DNA of 64,000 nucleotides from JAYEPK01 sp048569615 (GCA_048569615.1 JBLIRK010000001.1:1-64000), one strand, 5' to 3'; positions 27,451 through 36,659 are shown, counted from the stretch's first letter. Made by a program: numbers and translations. Notes: generated by a model from the letters alone, not told the origin.

Positions 27451-28332
27451 ATGTCCCCAGAAGAGATCCCTCAGGAATTAATGAAGGAGCTCTCGGATTC
27501 TGAAAAGAGACTCAAAGGACTACTCGATAAAAGGGACCACTTCAACGAGGAAGCGAAGGTCATAAGGGAGATGAGGGACGACCTGCACAAGAAGAGGAAG
27601 GGCATCCTGGAACAGATACAGGACATCAGGGCCAAAAGGGGGCAGATCCTGGAGGAGCTCAAGAGCGCCAAGAGCAGGAGGGACGCCTACAACCAGAGGG
27701 TCAGGGATCTTCTCGGAATCAAGAGGCGGACGGATCAGGACATGAAGGAGAGGGACCCCTTCGAGGATATCAGCACCCTGGAGATCGAGCTGAGAAAACT
27801 GGAAGAGACCTATCAGACAAAGGCCCACTCCCTTGAAAAGGAGAGGGAGATAGTCAAGTCCATTGAAGAGAAGAGGAAGAAGCTGGAGAAACTCCAGGCC
27901 AAGGAGGTTACCTTCAAGGCGGAAAGGGTCCAGGCCCAGACCAAGGAGGATGAGATCACCGAGTACAGGAGGCTGGCGGATCAGGAGCACTCCAATGTCA
28001 AGGAGCTATTCAACAAGCTCCAGGAGATCAACGAGAAGCTGGACGAATACTCGCCGACCCTCGACCACCTCAGGAAGGAGGGCGACAAAAGGCACGAGGA
28101 GTTCCTCAAGACGAGAGAGCATGCCGATTCCTACCATCAGAAGGCCATGGATCTCAGAGAAAAGGTCCTCCAGCTGAGGCAGGAGAGGGACAAACTGAAG
28201 AAGGATGCGAGGGAACTCATCGAGGATCAGAACAAGAAGGTAAGGGATGAACTGGAGGATGAGGGAAAGCTCGATGAGGCGGCCGACAAGGCCGTCGACC
28301 TGCTCCTGAAGAAGGGAAAGATCTCACTTTGA
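27451..28332 (+). CDS. Archaeal coiled-coil protein (COG1340-like)
   Basis: 293 residues, almost entirely heptad-patterned charged coiled coil (for example KRLKGLLDKRDHFNEEAKVI and KSIEEKRKKLEKLQAKEV), with no signal peptide and an N-terminal acidic cap. The C-terminal helix (LDEAADKAVDLLLKKGKISL) is characteristic of a widely conserved euryarchaeal family of unknown function. It starts 51 bases after larB, with CTTTTAATAGG in the gap as a weak TATA candidate. A structural or SMC/Rad50-like bridging role is only a guess. Confidence 0.8.
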   Translation: MSPEEIPQELMKELSDSEKRLKGLLDKRDHFNEEAKVIREMRDDLHKKRKGILEQIQDIRAKRGQILEELKSAKSRRDAYNQRVRDLLGIKRRTDQDMKERDPFEDISTLEIELRKLEETYQTKAHSLEKEREIVKSIEEKRKKLEKLQAKEVTFKAERVQAQTKEDEITEYRRLADQEHSNVKELFNKLQEINEKLDEYSPTLDHLRKEGDKRHEEFLKTREHADSYHQKAMDLREKVLQLRQERDKLKKDARELIEDQNKKVRDELEDEGKLDEAADKAVDLLLKKGKISL

Positions 28333-28380
28333 CCAGTGAACGGTATAGAAACGGATGAAAGAATGCCAAAGGTCCAATAA

Positions 28381-28391
28381 GTATAAATAAT
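28381..28391 (+). promoter_or_regulatory. TATA box for the endonuclease IV-like gene
   Basis: GTATAAATAAT lies about 95 bases before the ATG at 28485, implying a leader of about 70 bases that ends in GGAGTGATGA, a plausible ribosome binding site. Confidence 0.5.
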
Positions 28392-28484
28392 ACCACTATC
28401 ACAAAATATATGAGAAAAAAAGGAAGGGTCCAAGGGATGCGTCAACGACCGGGAAGATGATGGAAAGTACGGAGTGATGAATGA

Positions 28485-29351
28485 ATGAATATCAGGTTCG
28501 GTCCAGCAGGTATACCGCTCTCATGCAAGGGAAGAACCCTCAAGGACGGTATCGAAGACATACACGCACTGCAGCTGGATTCAATGGAGGTACAGCTACT
28601 CCGGCCCCTCAGGGAGATCCCGGAGGACCTAGGTCTTATCAAGGAGCTAGGTGAGGAGCTTGATGTCAAACTCTCTGTCCACGCACCCTATTACATGGAC
28701 CTTCTGGGTGACGAGAACTATCTTCAGAGGTCACTTGACAACATCATCTGGAGCGGTGAGGTCGCTCAGACACTCGGAGCGGACATCCTAGCCATCCATG
28801 TCGGAATGTATCACAACCACGAACCCGAGGAAGCCCTGGAGATGGCGGTGAGGCAGGTCAGGTGGATCCGGGACAGGTTCAAGAAGCTGGGATACGACAT
28901 CACCATCGGACTCGAAACATCCGGGAGGCAGAAGGTCTTCGGATCCCTGGACGAGATCCTGACCATCAACAAGAGGGTCCAGAGGACCATACCGGTCCTG
29001 AACATCCCCAACCTTCATGCCAGGGAAGGAGGCTCCCTCAGGGAGCCCGAGGACTTCCACCAGCTCTTCCAGAGGGTCCACGACACCATTGGCATAAATG
29101 ACTTCTACATACACTTCTCCGGTGTGGAGCACGCCGACGGCGACAAGATAATGGCAACCCCGATCAAGAAGGGAGATCTGCGGTTCGATCCCATGGCCGA
29201 GATGATGCTTGACAAGGAGGATTGGACTTACAGGATCATCTCCGAATCCCCACTCTTGGAGCATGATGCGGTCTATATGAAGCTCATCCTGGACAGGATA
29301 ATGCAGAGAAGGATACAGAAGGAGGAGAAGCAGAAGGCAAAAACCCCCTGA
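28485..29351 (+). CDS. Endonuclease IV-like AP endonuclease (TIM barrel)
   Basis: 288 residues, near the usual length of Nfo-family enzymes, which cut DNA 5' to abasic sites with three zinc ions. Metal-ligand-type residues are visible: LSVHAPYYMDLL (about 65), DILAIHVGMYHNH (about 102), IGLETSGRQKVFGS (about 145), NIPNLHAREGG (about 182) and FYIHFSGVEHADG (about 210). The GRQKVFG stretch is typical of the archaeal subgroup. The start (MNIRFGPAGIPLSCKG) aligns with the barrel's first strand. The archaeal subgroup has been linked to DNA repair but could be a sugar isomerase-like enzyme. Confidence 0.85.
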   Translation: MNIRFGPAGIPLSCKGRTLKDGIEDIHALQLDSMEVQLLRPLREIPEDLGLIKELGEELDVKLSVHAPYYMDLLGDENYLQRSLDNIIWSGEVAQTLGADILAIHVGMYHNHEPEEALEMAVRQVRWIRDRFKKLGYDITIGLETSGRQKVFGSLDEILTINKRVQRTIPVLNIPNLHAREGGSLREPEDFHQLFQRVHDTIGINDFYIHFSGVEHADGDKIMATPIKKGDLRFDPMAEMMLDKEDWTYRIISESPLLEHDAVYMKLILDRIMQRRIQKEEKQKAKTP

Positions 29352-29436
29352 CCTTTCACTTCAGTCTCCAAAACATATATCAAAGACCTTCGGATATTAC
29401 CAGAAAGAAGACACCTCAAGGGCACGGAGGAATAAG

Positions 29437-30258
29437 ATGGCGAAGAAGAAGACGTGGGGAATCGTCGGAGCCGTGGTACTGGCTGCAATCTTGCTGCTGG
29501 CCGGATGGGTCTTCGTCGGCTCCGACATCGTGGATTCCATCACCGGCAAGAAAAAGGAGGGAGGAGGGGACGGAGGGAATCAGACCGAACCCGATCTGAA
29601 CAAGCTCCCAACCGCCATACTCGAGGCTGACAACGACTTCATCAGGGAGGGCGAAATAGTCAACTTCGATGCGAACGAATCCTTCGACATAGACAAGAAC
29701 GAGAGCCTCAGCGGCAACGGCATCTTCTTCTACGAATGGAACTTCAAGGACGGCTCAGACATAGAGCTGCTCCAGAACAGTACGAACTCGCATATATTCT
29801 CCAGGCAGGGAATTTTCAACGTGACGGTAAAGGTCTATGATGAGGATGGAGGATCGGACACGGCAATGGTGGCGATAACAGTGGTTCCCCAGGACACACC
29901 CATCAATGCGGTGGAGATCCTTATAGGACAACCGCTGATCCCCGGAGTGGGCGTCGTTCCCAATTCAACCGAGGTCAACTGGACGCTGAAGGAGAACGCC
30001 AAGAAGATGAACATATCCATCGGGATCAGCGGGTACAACTTCCAGGATAGGAGGGACACCACCGTGGATGTAGTTCTCTACAATCCCTACGAGAAGATAC
30101 TCAGGAACAGGACCGTGGAGGTCACCGGACAGAGGGTCATCGAATGGGATCTGGAAGAGGATGAGATACAGGTTCCGGACGAATACTACCTCTACATACA
30201 ATGCTTCGAGGGTGCCGCCTACATCACGGTTCAGGGTCTCGTTTCATACGTTGAATGA
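29437..30258 (+). CDS. Membrane-anchored PKD-domain protein
   Basis: 273 residues. An N-terminal KKK followed by a helix (about 8-29, GIVGAVVLAAILLLAGWVFV) acts as an uncleaved anchor; there is no lipobox. After a Lys/Gly linker a PKD domain (about 53-142: PTAILEADNDFIREGEIVNF, EWNFKDGS, GIFNVTVKVYDEDGGSDTA) is followed by a second beta domain of about 110 residues. GGAGGAATAAG precedes the ATG and a TATA-like AACATATATC lies at about 29371. Its stop overlaps the start of the MFS gene by four bases, so it may assist that transporter outside the membrane (inference). Confidence 0.82.
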   Translation: MAKKKTWGIVGAVVLAAILLLAGWVFVGSDIVDSITGKKKEGGGDGGNQTEPDLNKLPTAILEADNDFIREGEIVNFDANESFDIDKNESLSGNGIFFYEWNFKDGSDIELLQNSTNSHIFSRQGIFNVTVKVYDEDGGSDTAMVAITVVPQDTPINAVEILIGQPLIPGVGVVPNSTEVNWTLKENAKKMNISIGISGYNFQDRRDTTVDVVLYNPYEKILRNRTVEVTGQRVIEWDLEEDEIQVPDEYYLYIQCFEGAAYITVQGLVSYVE

Positions 30259-31547
30259 TCAAGGACAGGAAAGTGATGGCCCGGAAGTGGAAGGTTAACC
30301 TTGCCATCGCATCGGTCCTGGCATTTTCGATCTATCTGGGTTTCGGTCTAATTCTCCCACTGTTCCCTCTGTATGTGGAGCTGCTGGGGGGTGGAGGGCT
30401 CGAGATCGGTCTCCTCCTTGCATCCTTCATGTTCACCAGGGCCTTCCTGGCAAGGCCCTTCGGGAGGCTATCGGACCGGATCGGGAGGAAGAAGGTCATC
30501 GTCACAGGGATGTTCCTCTATGCTATTCTGGCCTACCTGTTTACGATCCCAACCCAGTGGTGGGGGCTGTTCTTCGTCAGGATCATGCAGGGGACAGCCT
30601 CCGCAATGGTCTGGCCTGTTGGGGAAGCCCTTGTAGTTGACTCTGCACCTCCGGAAAAGAGGTCCAGGGCCATATCAACATACATCTTCCTGACCAACCT
30701 CGGGATCGTAGCCGGTCCTCTTCTGGGCGGATTGATCCTGTTCCTATCGCAGAACGTTATGGGCTGGTCGCTTCTGACATCGTACAAGACTCCGTTCTAC
30801 TTCACCAGCGGCATCTCCCTAGTTGGAGCGCTCATCGGGCTTTTCTTCCTGAAGGATGTGCTCTCCAAGGTCAAGGATGTCAAGGCCATGAGGCAAAAAG
30901 AAAGGGAGGCACTCTCGAAGTTGAAACCCTGGATGAGGAGGTCGCTTAACATGCTCTTCATGAACTCCTTCTTCGAGGGATTCTCTTGGTCGATGGCTTC
31001 TGTCGTAGCGGTCCTGTTCATGGCCCTCAACTTCGGAATGGACGCAACACAGTTCTCTATCCTTTTCGGAGTCGCCCAGGGTCTGGGTCTTCTCGTTATC
31101 GTTCCCTCCGGGGTGCTTTCGGATAAGGTGAGGAAGAAACCCTTCGTGGTTCACGGAAGCCTGTGGTCCAGGATCTCCACCATCATCCTTGCGTTCTCCC
31201 CGCTGATGCCCATAGGAGTATGGATCGCAGTCCTCACCTATTCGGGGAAGGAGGTGGGCAGACAGGTGGCTCAGCCGGCCACCAGGGCTCTGCAGGCGGA
31301 CCTCTCACCTGTGAGGATAAGGGGCAGGCTCATCGGTACCATACAGGCCTTCTCGAACATCGGAGCGGTCCTTGGACCCATACTCGGTGGTTATATATGG
31401 GACCTTACGAAGAACAGGTATTTCGATGTCTATATATTGGACCTCCCCGGCTACTCGATCCCGTTCCTCATATCTGCGCTCATGGGAATAATCGCGGCCC
31501 TTCTGGTGCTGAGATACGTTATCGAGCCTAAAAAGAGAGTTGGTTAA
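30255..31547 (+). CDS. Major facilitator superfamily transporter
   Basis: 430 residues with about 12 membrane helices. The MFS loop 2-3 motif is seen as RPFGRLSDRIGRKKVIV (about 71-87), with related SGVLSDKVRKKPFVV after the sixth helix. The cytoplasmic central loop is basic (KVKDVKAMRQKEREALSKLK). The family moves drugs, sugars or metabolites using ion gradients; substrate is not predictable. The start at 30255 overlaps the PKD gene stop; an ATG seven codons in (MARKWKVNLAIA) is an alternative. Confidence 0.9.
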   Translation: MIKDRKVMARKWKVNLAIASVLAFSIYLGFGLILPLFPLYVELLGGGGLEIGLLLASFMFTRAFLARPFGRLSDRIGRKKVIVTGMFLYAILAYLFTIPTQWWGLFFVRIMQGTASAMVWPVGEALVVDSAPPEKRSRAISTYIFLTNLGIVAGPLLGGLILFLSQNVMGWSLLTSYKTPFYFTSGISLVGALIGLFFLKDVLSKVKDVKAMRQKEREALSKLKPWMRRSLNMLFMNSFFEGFSWSMASVVAVLFMALNFGMDATQFSILFGVAQGLGLLVIVPSGVLSDKVRKKPFVVHGSLWSRISTIILAFSPLMPIGVWIAVLTYSGKEVGRQVAQPATRALQADLSPVRIRGRLIGTIQAFSNIGAVLGPILGGYIWDLTKNRYFDVYILDLPGYSIPFLISALMGIIAALLVLRYVIEPKKRVG

Positions 31548-31714
31548 GAAAAGGGCCCTATGGAACAGATCTTCCATTCATTCGTTCCCGTGCTCCCCGG
31601 TAAGCAAGAAATTTATCATCCTAAGTCCTTTCCTCATTTGGACGAAGTTGGCAATCAAATTTACCTGATTAGTAGAATAATCATTTCATAGATTTTAAAA
31701 CGATGAAGCGATGG

Positions 31715-31752
31715 AATTATATGTATATCTTTACCATGGTGTTACCATGGTG
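31715..31752 (+). promoter_or_regulatory. Promoter and tandem operator of the toxin-antitoxin pair
   Basis: TTATATGTATATC at about 31717-31730 fits a TATA box. Two perfect 11-base tandem copies of TTACCATGGTG (31731-31741 and 31742-31752) follow, each holding the palindrome ACCATGGT, offset by one helical turn and covering the expected transcription start just before the GTG at 31758. This is the classic layout for autoregulation by an RHH antitoxin. The rest of the 31548-31757 gap is AT-rich with nothing recognisable. Confidence 0.65.
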
Positions 31753-31757
31753 ATACG

Positions 31758-31997
31758 GTGACATCAATAAATGTGAAGATCACCCAAAGAATGGATGATA
31801 GGATCGATGAATTCCTTGAAACTCACCCATACTATATGAATAAAAGTGAAATGGTCCGAGATGCAATCAGGCATCTGATCGAAGATGAAAGCAGGCTTTC
31901 CACAGAAACCATCAAGGTCATTGAGAAAGGTAAAGAACAGGTGGAGAAGGGCAAGGGTAGAACCTTGGAAGAAGTGGAGCTGGAACTGAATGACTGA
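31758..31997 (+). CDS. RHH (CopG-family) antitoxin
   Basis: 79 residues from a GTG start. The N-terminal strand and helices (SINVKITQRMDDRIDEFLET, MNKSEMVRDAIRHLIEDES) form a ribbon-helix-helix DNA-binding dimer. The C-terminal half (KVIEKGKEQVEKGKGRTLEE) is a charged helix expected to neutralise the toxin. It overlaps the toxin gene by eight bases, the usual arrangement. The GTG lies just downstream of two tandem palindromes that are probably its own binding sites. The gene is more AT-rich than its neighbours, consistent with mobile toxin-antitoxin modules. Confidence 0.85.
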   Translation: MTSINVKITQRMDDRIDEFLETHPYYMNKSEMVRDAIRHLIEDESRLSTETIKVIEKGKEQVEKGKGRTLEEVELELND

Positions 31998-32247
31998 AAT
32001 CCTATTCACTGATCCGGCCTTCGATCAATTCAAAGGATTAGAGAAGGACGTTAGGAAAAGAATTTCGTCTAAATTGAAGGAAATAAAAGGATGGCCTGAC
32101 CATCATCTCAAACCCTTGAAAGGAGTTCCGTATTTTAGTCTTAGGATAGGAGATTACCGAGCGATCATTGATTGGAGAAAAGATAGAGATGAACTATGAG
32201 TGGTCGCAGTGGGCCATCGAAGGAACATCTACGAAAGAGAGCTTTGA
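31990..32247 (+). pseudogene. RelE/ParE-family toxin interrupted by an in-frame TGA
   Basis: The frame encodes TEILFTDPAFDQFKGLEKDV through YFSLRIGDYRAIIDWRKDRD then EL and a TGA at 32197-32199. The same frame continues without shift: VVAVGHRRNIYEREL, stop at 32245-32247. The second part is the conserved C-terminal strand and HRRxIY motif of RelE toxins, which carries catalytic or RNA-binding residues. A single base change (for example TGG or CGA to TGA) explains it. As read, translation gives a 69-residue protein lacking its end, probably inactive. Readthrough is possible but TGA serves as a normal stop in many genes here and I see no evidence for recoding. Confidence 0.78.
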
Positions 32248-32381
32248 AAAAGAACTCTTCCGGAAAAACGATCTAACTAGCAAAAGATGTTCAAAAAGGG
32301 ATTGGAATAAAAGTCCAGGTAAGATTTGCTGAAAAAACAGGTTTTAAAAAACCGCCCCTTTTGGACCATTCATTCGAAATG

Positions 32382-32390
32382 GATATATAA
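32382..32390 (+). promoter_or_regulatory. TATA box for the His-rich zinc-ribbon membrane protein
   Basis: GATATATAA is centred about 26 bases before the ATG at 32413, supporting that ATG over the upstream TTG at 32326 and suggesting a leaderless mRNA. Confidence 0.55.
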
Positions 32391-32412
32391 TTGCTGCCTT
32401 CTGGGTTTTATC

Positions 32413-32919
32413 ATGGCCATTGATACCTGGTGGATCGCCTCGGAGCTCATGATGGTCGCAGCACTGGTCATCTTCCTTGTCGCCATGTTCATGATACCCT
32501 CCAAAGACAAGGTCAGATCGAGGGAGGCGGGAACCGGGCCGAGCAGGGCTGTTCCGTACCTCATCATCGGGACCTTCTTCTTCCTTGTACTTATGGGGAT
32601 CTTTGCCTTCTTGATGGTAAAGGACTACTGGGTCGTTCTTGTCACCGACGCCATACTCATCGTAAGCGCGGGCATGGTCTCCATCGACTACTACACGACC
32701 CGAAGGCTTTTCAGGTCCATGGGGCACGAGATTCACCACAATGTCGAGGTCGCCCATGGTCACGTACATCCTCAGCATAATCACCATCATGGGCACATTT
32801 ACCCGCATCAGGCAGGCACCATGACAGTGGAATGTCCGCAGTGCGGGGGCCACATAACGATCCCCGAAGGGTCGCATCAGATCACATGCCCATACTGCGG
32901 AATATCAGGCACCATATGA
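32413..32919 (+). CDS. Membrane protein with His-rich linker and C-terminal zinc ribbon
   Basis: 169 residues. Three hydrophobic helices occupy about 8-30, 48-70 and 74-95 (MMVAALVIFLVAMFMI, YLIIGTFFFLVLMGIFAFLM, WVVLVTDAILIVSAGMV). A histidine-rich stretch (HGHVHPQHNHHHGHIYPHQ, about 120-138) leads to a zinc ribbon with two CxxC knuckles (VECPQCGG and TCPYCG). The His cluster could bind Ni, Zn or Cu. The start follows from a TATA box at the leaderless distance. It converges with the next gene, three bases between stops. Function unknown; a metal-handling or sensing role is inference. Confidence 0.75.
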   Translation: MAIDTWWIASELMMVAALVIFLVAMFMIPSKDKVRSREAGTGPSRAVPYLIIGTFFFLVLMGIFAFLMVKDYWVVLVTDAILIVSAGMVSIDYYTTRRLFRSMGHEIHHNVEVAHGHVHPQHNHHHGHIYPHQAGTMTVECPQCGGHITIPEGSHQITCPYCGISGTI

Positions 32920-32922
32920 ATT

Positions 32923-35900
32923 CTAAAGGGGATTCTTGCAGTCGGGACAGAGGAACCATCCTTTCTTCACCCTGGAGCCGCAGGTCGGACATGTCGTTTC
33001 CTGCGGTTCCGGCTCGGGGGCGGACCTCTTAGGGGGAAGATGCTCCCTCCTTTCCTCCCTGGAAGCGGAAAGGGATGCCGCATGCCCTCCAGGATGCAAT
33101 CCATGCCTTTCTCCCCCGCCAAGATGGTGGGTCCGGTCCTCATCGTAATATTCCTCCTCCGCGGGCTTGGCCCTCCTCCTGAACACGAAGAAGAGTATTG
33201 CCGCGAGCAGTATGATCAAAGCAATGACCACCAGTACGACGTACAATCCAATGTTCCCTCCAGAGCCGTTATCGTCATCATCATCGCCAATCTTCGGCTC
33301 CTCGTATTTCTGAAGGGTGAATGTAACTTTCACCTCATCGGATCGTCCGTAGTCGTCCTGCAGCCAGACAGTGACGTTCTTCATGCCGTAGGAATCGAAG
33401 GTGTAGTTGAGGTCCCACCCTGTCTCCTCCCCCTCATCATCCATCTGCCAGTGGCATGCATAGCGCTCCCCGAAGAAGTTCAGCTTGGGCTCCTGCCACA
33501 GGTGAACGCGCAGACCCTCGATCTTCATCGGGGTCACGGAATGGTCGTCGTAGAGCGAGAACTGCGGGTCCGGCCCGGGGACCGGGAAATCCTCGGGTTT
33601 CAGGATGATATCAACGGATGCAGAGGCGGTGTTCCCGCCCGAATCCATGACCTCTATGACGATCCTTATCGTCACCTCATCCGGGTATGTCTCCCTCCAG
33701 ATCAATGGGTCCCGGATTTCGAACCTCAGCTCCCCCGTGTCGAGGTTGAAGGTCCAGTCCGTTCCCTCAACAAGGCCAGCAAAGGGAAGCTGATCGACAA
33801 TAGGATCGGTCTCCCCGTCGATCTCGTCCTCCATATTGCAGCGGAATGATAACGTCTCGTCGGGGTCAATATCCCTCGCTATCGGCCTGATAACGATGGT
33901 ATCACCCTGGAAGAACTCCTCGTCGATCTCCGGGAATTCTATGGTGGGATCATCCTGGGCGTTCTCCAAGGATATTAAGACCTCAAGGCGGACCTTTCCG
34001 TCGAAACCCCCGTCATCGATCTCGAATACCATCTTCTCCCTGCCGTTCTTGACATCGTCGTTGGTAGGGGTCATCGTTGCATATCCGGTATTAACATCGA
34101 CCTCCGGATCCTTATCCCAATTATCTCCGCCGTAATATGTGAATGCCAACGGCTGCTTCTCCGCCTCCGTTTCGGGGTCCTCGGCATCGATCTCGAGTTC
34201 GAACTGCTCATCCTCCACGGCGAAGACCTTGTCGATAAGGTCTAGCTTGAGCAGATATGGGTCCTTATTTTCGGGAACGTAGTTCTTGCCGTCTATGATC
34301 ACCTTCAGGACGATAGGGGGATCGTTCTCGGGCTCCACCACGATCTCCTCCGTTGTCTCCGCAAAGGAATGCGCATCAAATCCCCTGAGCCTTATCTCCT
34401 CGTTCCCGTTCTGGTTCGGTTTTGGAGTTATAAGAGCGTTCCATCCCCCACCGTTGACCTTCTTGATATCTATATGGAGCAATTCGGTGTCTGACGAGCT
34501 GTACCAATCGTTCCTGCTCTCATTCCATATCTGGAAACCCACGAAGGATAGCTCGTTGTCCCTGAACATGCCTCCTCCGGAGTGGTATTCCAGAGGGATG
34601 TAAACGGTAGGTTCATCCTCGCCGATGGGCTCGATCCCCGGATAGTTGTCATCGACATAGACCGGCTCGTCGTTCCAGACCTCGAAGGCGTCATTTACAT
34701 CGATGGGTCCGGTCCATCTCATAGTGCGTATGGAATTTACTGGGATAGTATCCGAAGCGTTGAACCTTATGTCATGCGGAGAGTACTGCTCACCTATGTC
34801 CTCGCCGAGGGCGGAATAGCTGTAAACCTTGCCGTCCGTGAAATCGTCATCCCCGGTGTCAGCCTCGTACTGGATCATGTCTATGACCTTCATGGAAAGG
34901 GTATCCGGATCGATCAGGAGCTCAAGGAGCTTCGGGGGGTCGTTGTCGGCGTCCGTATAGGTGACATTGATGGTGAACTCGGTCCCGTAATGGCCTCCAG
35001 TCTCGTCATCCGGCCAGTCGGAGCTAACTTCGATATCCGAAAGGGTGGGCGGATTGTTCGGGAGCTCCTCGATAACGTTGACATCCACTGTGTACTCGGA
35101 CCAGCAGGTCCAGAAGGGATAATAGGACTGTGTAGGCACCCCATCCTCCACCTGGTACGTGGCGGGTTCCGCCAACAGCCCGAGATAAGCTTCCCTTTCG
35201 TTCGATTCGGGATATATGCTCTTCAGGCGGTAGCCCAACGTCTGGTTCTCGTTGGCGACGAAGATGCCCCCCGCAATGAAGAAGCTTAGGATGTGGTGGT
35301 AGTAGTACCACAGGTCATCATCGTTGTTCCAGATGCCGTCATCCCCCGCGTCCCTCCATACGAAGAAAACATGGAGCCAGTCATCCCATCTCCTGCCGTT
35401 CAGCGAATCGCCGGAATAAAAACCCTGCCCGTCGGTCCTATTGATGCGAACCGTGATGTTCCACAGCTTGGTGGGATCCGAACCTCCGATCCTGTACCAA
35501 TCAACAGGCTGGTAAGTCGAATGTATGTATTTCTCCCCGAGAGGAATCACCGTTGTGGCAGTTTCCCTCGTATTGGAGGCGCTATCGGTATCCTGGGTCT
35601 GCCTCGTATCGATCTCCAGGGAGTACTTCATAGTGAATGCTCCCCTTGAAGGAGCCCCTTGCCTGGTGTAAGAATTGAAGGATATGGCGACATAGTACCA
35701 ACCTATCTCGGTGAGTCCGTTGGCCCACCCGTCCGGGTCCTCATCGCCAACGGAGTTCTCGGGGGTGACGAAATTGAAGCTCCAGTTATCCCTGTAGGTC
35801 CATCCGTCCCCATCGTCGTGATCGTCGAAGGATGATTCCATCCCGCCCATGTTGACAACCTGCCCCCAGGGATCTATGAATATCACGGAAAGATAGATCA

Positions 35901-36507
35901 GATCCGCATGATCGACGGTCATATTCCCCCCTTCATCGGTCTCCAGCTCGTAGAGCCCTGTGTACAGATCATTGCCGTCGGTGAGGTCGTTTATGGTCAG
36001 GGATACATTGTGAACCCCTCCAGGAGCATTGGCGGTCTCGTCGATGTCGTTCAGGGAGAACTTGAACCAGTCCCTGATATCGCTTGTACCGGCCGGATCG
36101 TAGTTCAGCGTTCCGTCGATGACCTCGACGGCGTTTGTCATCTTGGAGCCGTTTGGGAAATCGTGAATGTCCCGCTCCTTCTCCTCGTCGGAGGCCCTTG
36201 TCCTTTCATCTTCCATTTCCAGGACCGAGTAGCATCCGGACGGAGCCTCCCTCATGGAGATGCCCTTCACTCCGGTGCTCCTTACACCTTCGGAGAACAG
36301 TGCTCCCCTCTCTTGTTTCACGATCTCGGAAAGAACAACGGACTCCCCGGGTGAGAGGGCAAACAGACCGGGATTCGTACCGTCGGGAATTGACGAATCA
36401 TCCGATCTTTCAACTTCAATATCCGGCCCTCTTCCTGTAGCAACAGCCGTTAAGCCCGGCACAATAAGAAGCAAAGCAGCCAAGAAGAACTTCATTTTAG
36501 ATTTCAT
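32923..36507 (-). CDS. Large secreted Ig-like/PPC-like protein with membrane anchor and zinc ribbon
   Basis: 1194 residues. Signal peptide MKSKMKFFLAALLLIVPGLT follows GGAGGGAAAGGG. The ectodomain starts with two pre-peptidase C-terminal-like beta domains (DIRDWFKFSLNDIDETANAP about 135; PVDWYRIGGSDPTKLWNITV about 335). Several Ig/cadherin-like repeats follow (NNPPTLSDIEV, ENDPPIVLKVII, QDDPTIEFPEIDEEF) and a PKD-like domain. A membrane helix (GLYVVLVVIALIILLAAILF, about 1085-1106) precedes a cytoplasmic tail ending in a zinc ribbon, CPTCGSRVKKGWFLCPDC. A zinc ribbon on the inside of such a surface protein is unusual and could bind a cytosolic partner. The TATA-like CATTATAAAC is at about 36551-36560. 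Ligand unknown. Confidence 0.82.
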   Translation of the reverse strand: MKSKMKFFLAALLLIVPGLTAVATGRGPDIEVERSDDSSIPDGTNPGLFALSPGESVVLSEIVKQERGALFSEGVRSTGVKGISMREAPSGCYSVLEMEDERTRASDEEKERDIHDFPNGSKMTNAVEVIDGTLNYDPAGTSDIRDWFKFSLNDIDETANAPGGVHNVSLTINDLTDGNDLYTGLYELETDEGGNMTVDHADLIYLSVIFIDPWGQVVNMGGMESSFDDHDDGDGWTYRDNWSFNFVTPENSVGDEDPDGWANGLTEIGWYYVAISFNSYTRQGAPSRGAFTMKYSLEIDTRQTQDTDSASNTRETATTVIPLGEKYIHSTYQPVDWYRIGGSDPTKLWNITVRINRTDGQGFYSGDSLNGRRWDDWLHVFFVWRDAGDDGIWNNDDDLWYYYHHILSFFIAGGIFVANENQTLGYRLKSIYPESNEREAYLGLLAEPATYQVEDGVPTQSYYPFWTCWSEYTVDVNVIEELPNNPPTLSDIEVSSDWPDDETGGHYGTEFTINVTYTDADNDPPKLLELLIDPDTLSMKVIDMIQYEADTGDDDFTDGKVYSYSALGEDIGEQYSPHDIRFNASDTIPVNSIRTMRWTGPIDVNDAFEVWNDEPVYVDDNYPGIEPIGEDEPTVYIPLEYHSGGGMFRDNELSFVGFQIWNESRNDWYSSSDTELLHIDIKKVNGGGWNALITPKPNQNGNEEIRLRGFDAHSFAETTEEIVVEPENDPPIVLKVIIDGKNYVPENKDPYLLKLDLIDKVFAVEDEQFELEIDAEDPETEAEKQPLAFTYYGGDNWDKDPEVDVNTGYATMTPTNDDVKNGREKMVFEIDDGGFDGKVRLEVLISLENAQDDPTIEFPEIDEEFFQGDTIVIRPIARDIDPDETLSFRCNMEDEIDGETDPIVDQLPFAGLVEGTDWTFNLDTGELRFEIRDPLIWRETYPDEVTIRIVIEVMDSGGNTASASVDIILKPEDFPVPGPDPQFSLYDDHSVTPMKIEGLRVHLWQEPKLNFFGERYACHWQMDDEGEETGWDLNYTFDSYGMKNVTVWLQDDYGRSDEVKVTFTLQKYEEPKIGDDDDDNGSGGNIGLYVVLVVIALIILLAAILFFVFRRRAKPAEEEYYDEDRTHHLGGGERHGLHPGGHAASLSASREERREHLPPKRSAPEPEPQETTCPTCGSRVKKGWFLCPDCKNPL

Positions 36508-36623
36508 CCCTTTCCCTCCTCATGTCTGCAATTATATTGATTCTTACAGTTTATAATGGTTTTTTAAAAATGGTCTTCAAAGATGTCATGACTTGTGACC
36601 TTATTTTGCCTATATTTTTTAGT

Positions 36624-36636
36624 TTTAGTTTATATA
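36624..36636 (+). promoter_or_regulatory. TATA box for the RRM gene
   Basis: AGTTTATATACTA lies about 105 bases upstream of the RRM start codon, implying a leader of about 75-80 bases that contains the two hairpins annotated next. Confidence 0.5.
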
Positions 36637-36659
36637 CTAGGAGGGATTTCGCTCAGATA

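Noticed and set aside
32197..32199. TGA in the toxin gene as a selenocysteine or tryptophan codon
   Set aside because: TGA is used as an ordinary stop in many genes here, including several ATGA/TTGA overlaps, and no SECIS-like context was seen.
32340..32353. Inverted repeat GGTTTTAAAAAACC upstream of the His-rich membrane protein
   Set aside because: Short, AT-dominated and likely by chance in an AT-rich gap; could be a weak terminator for the toxin operon but nothing supports it further.
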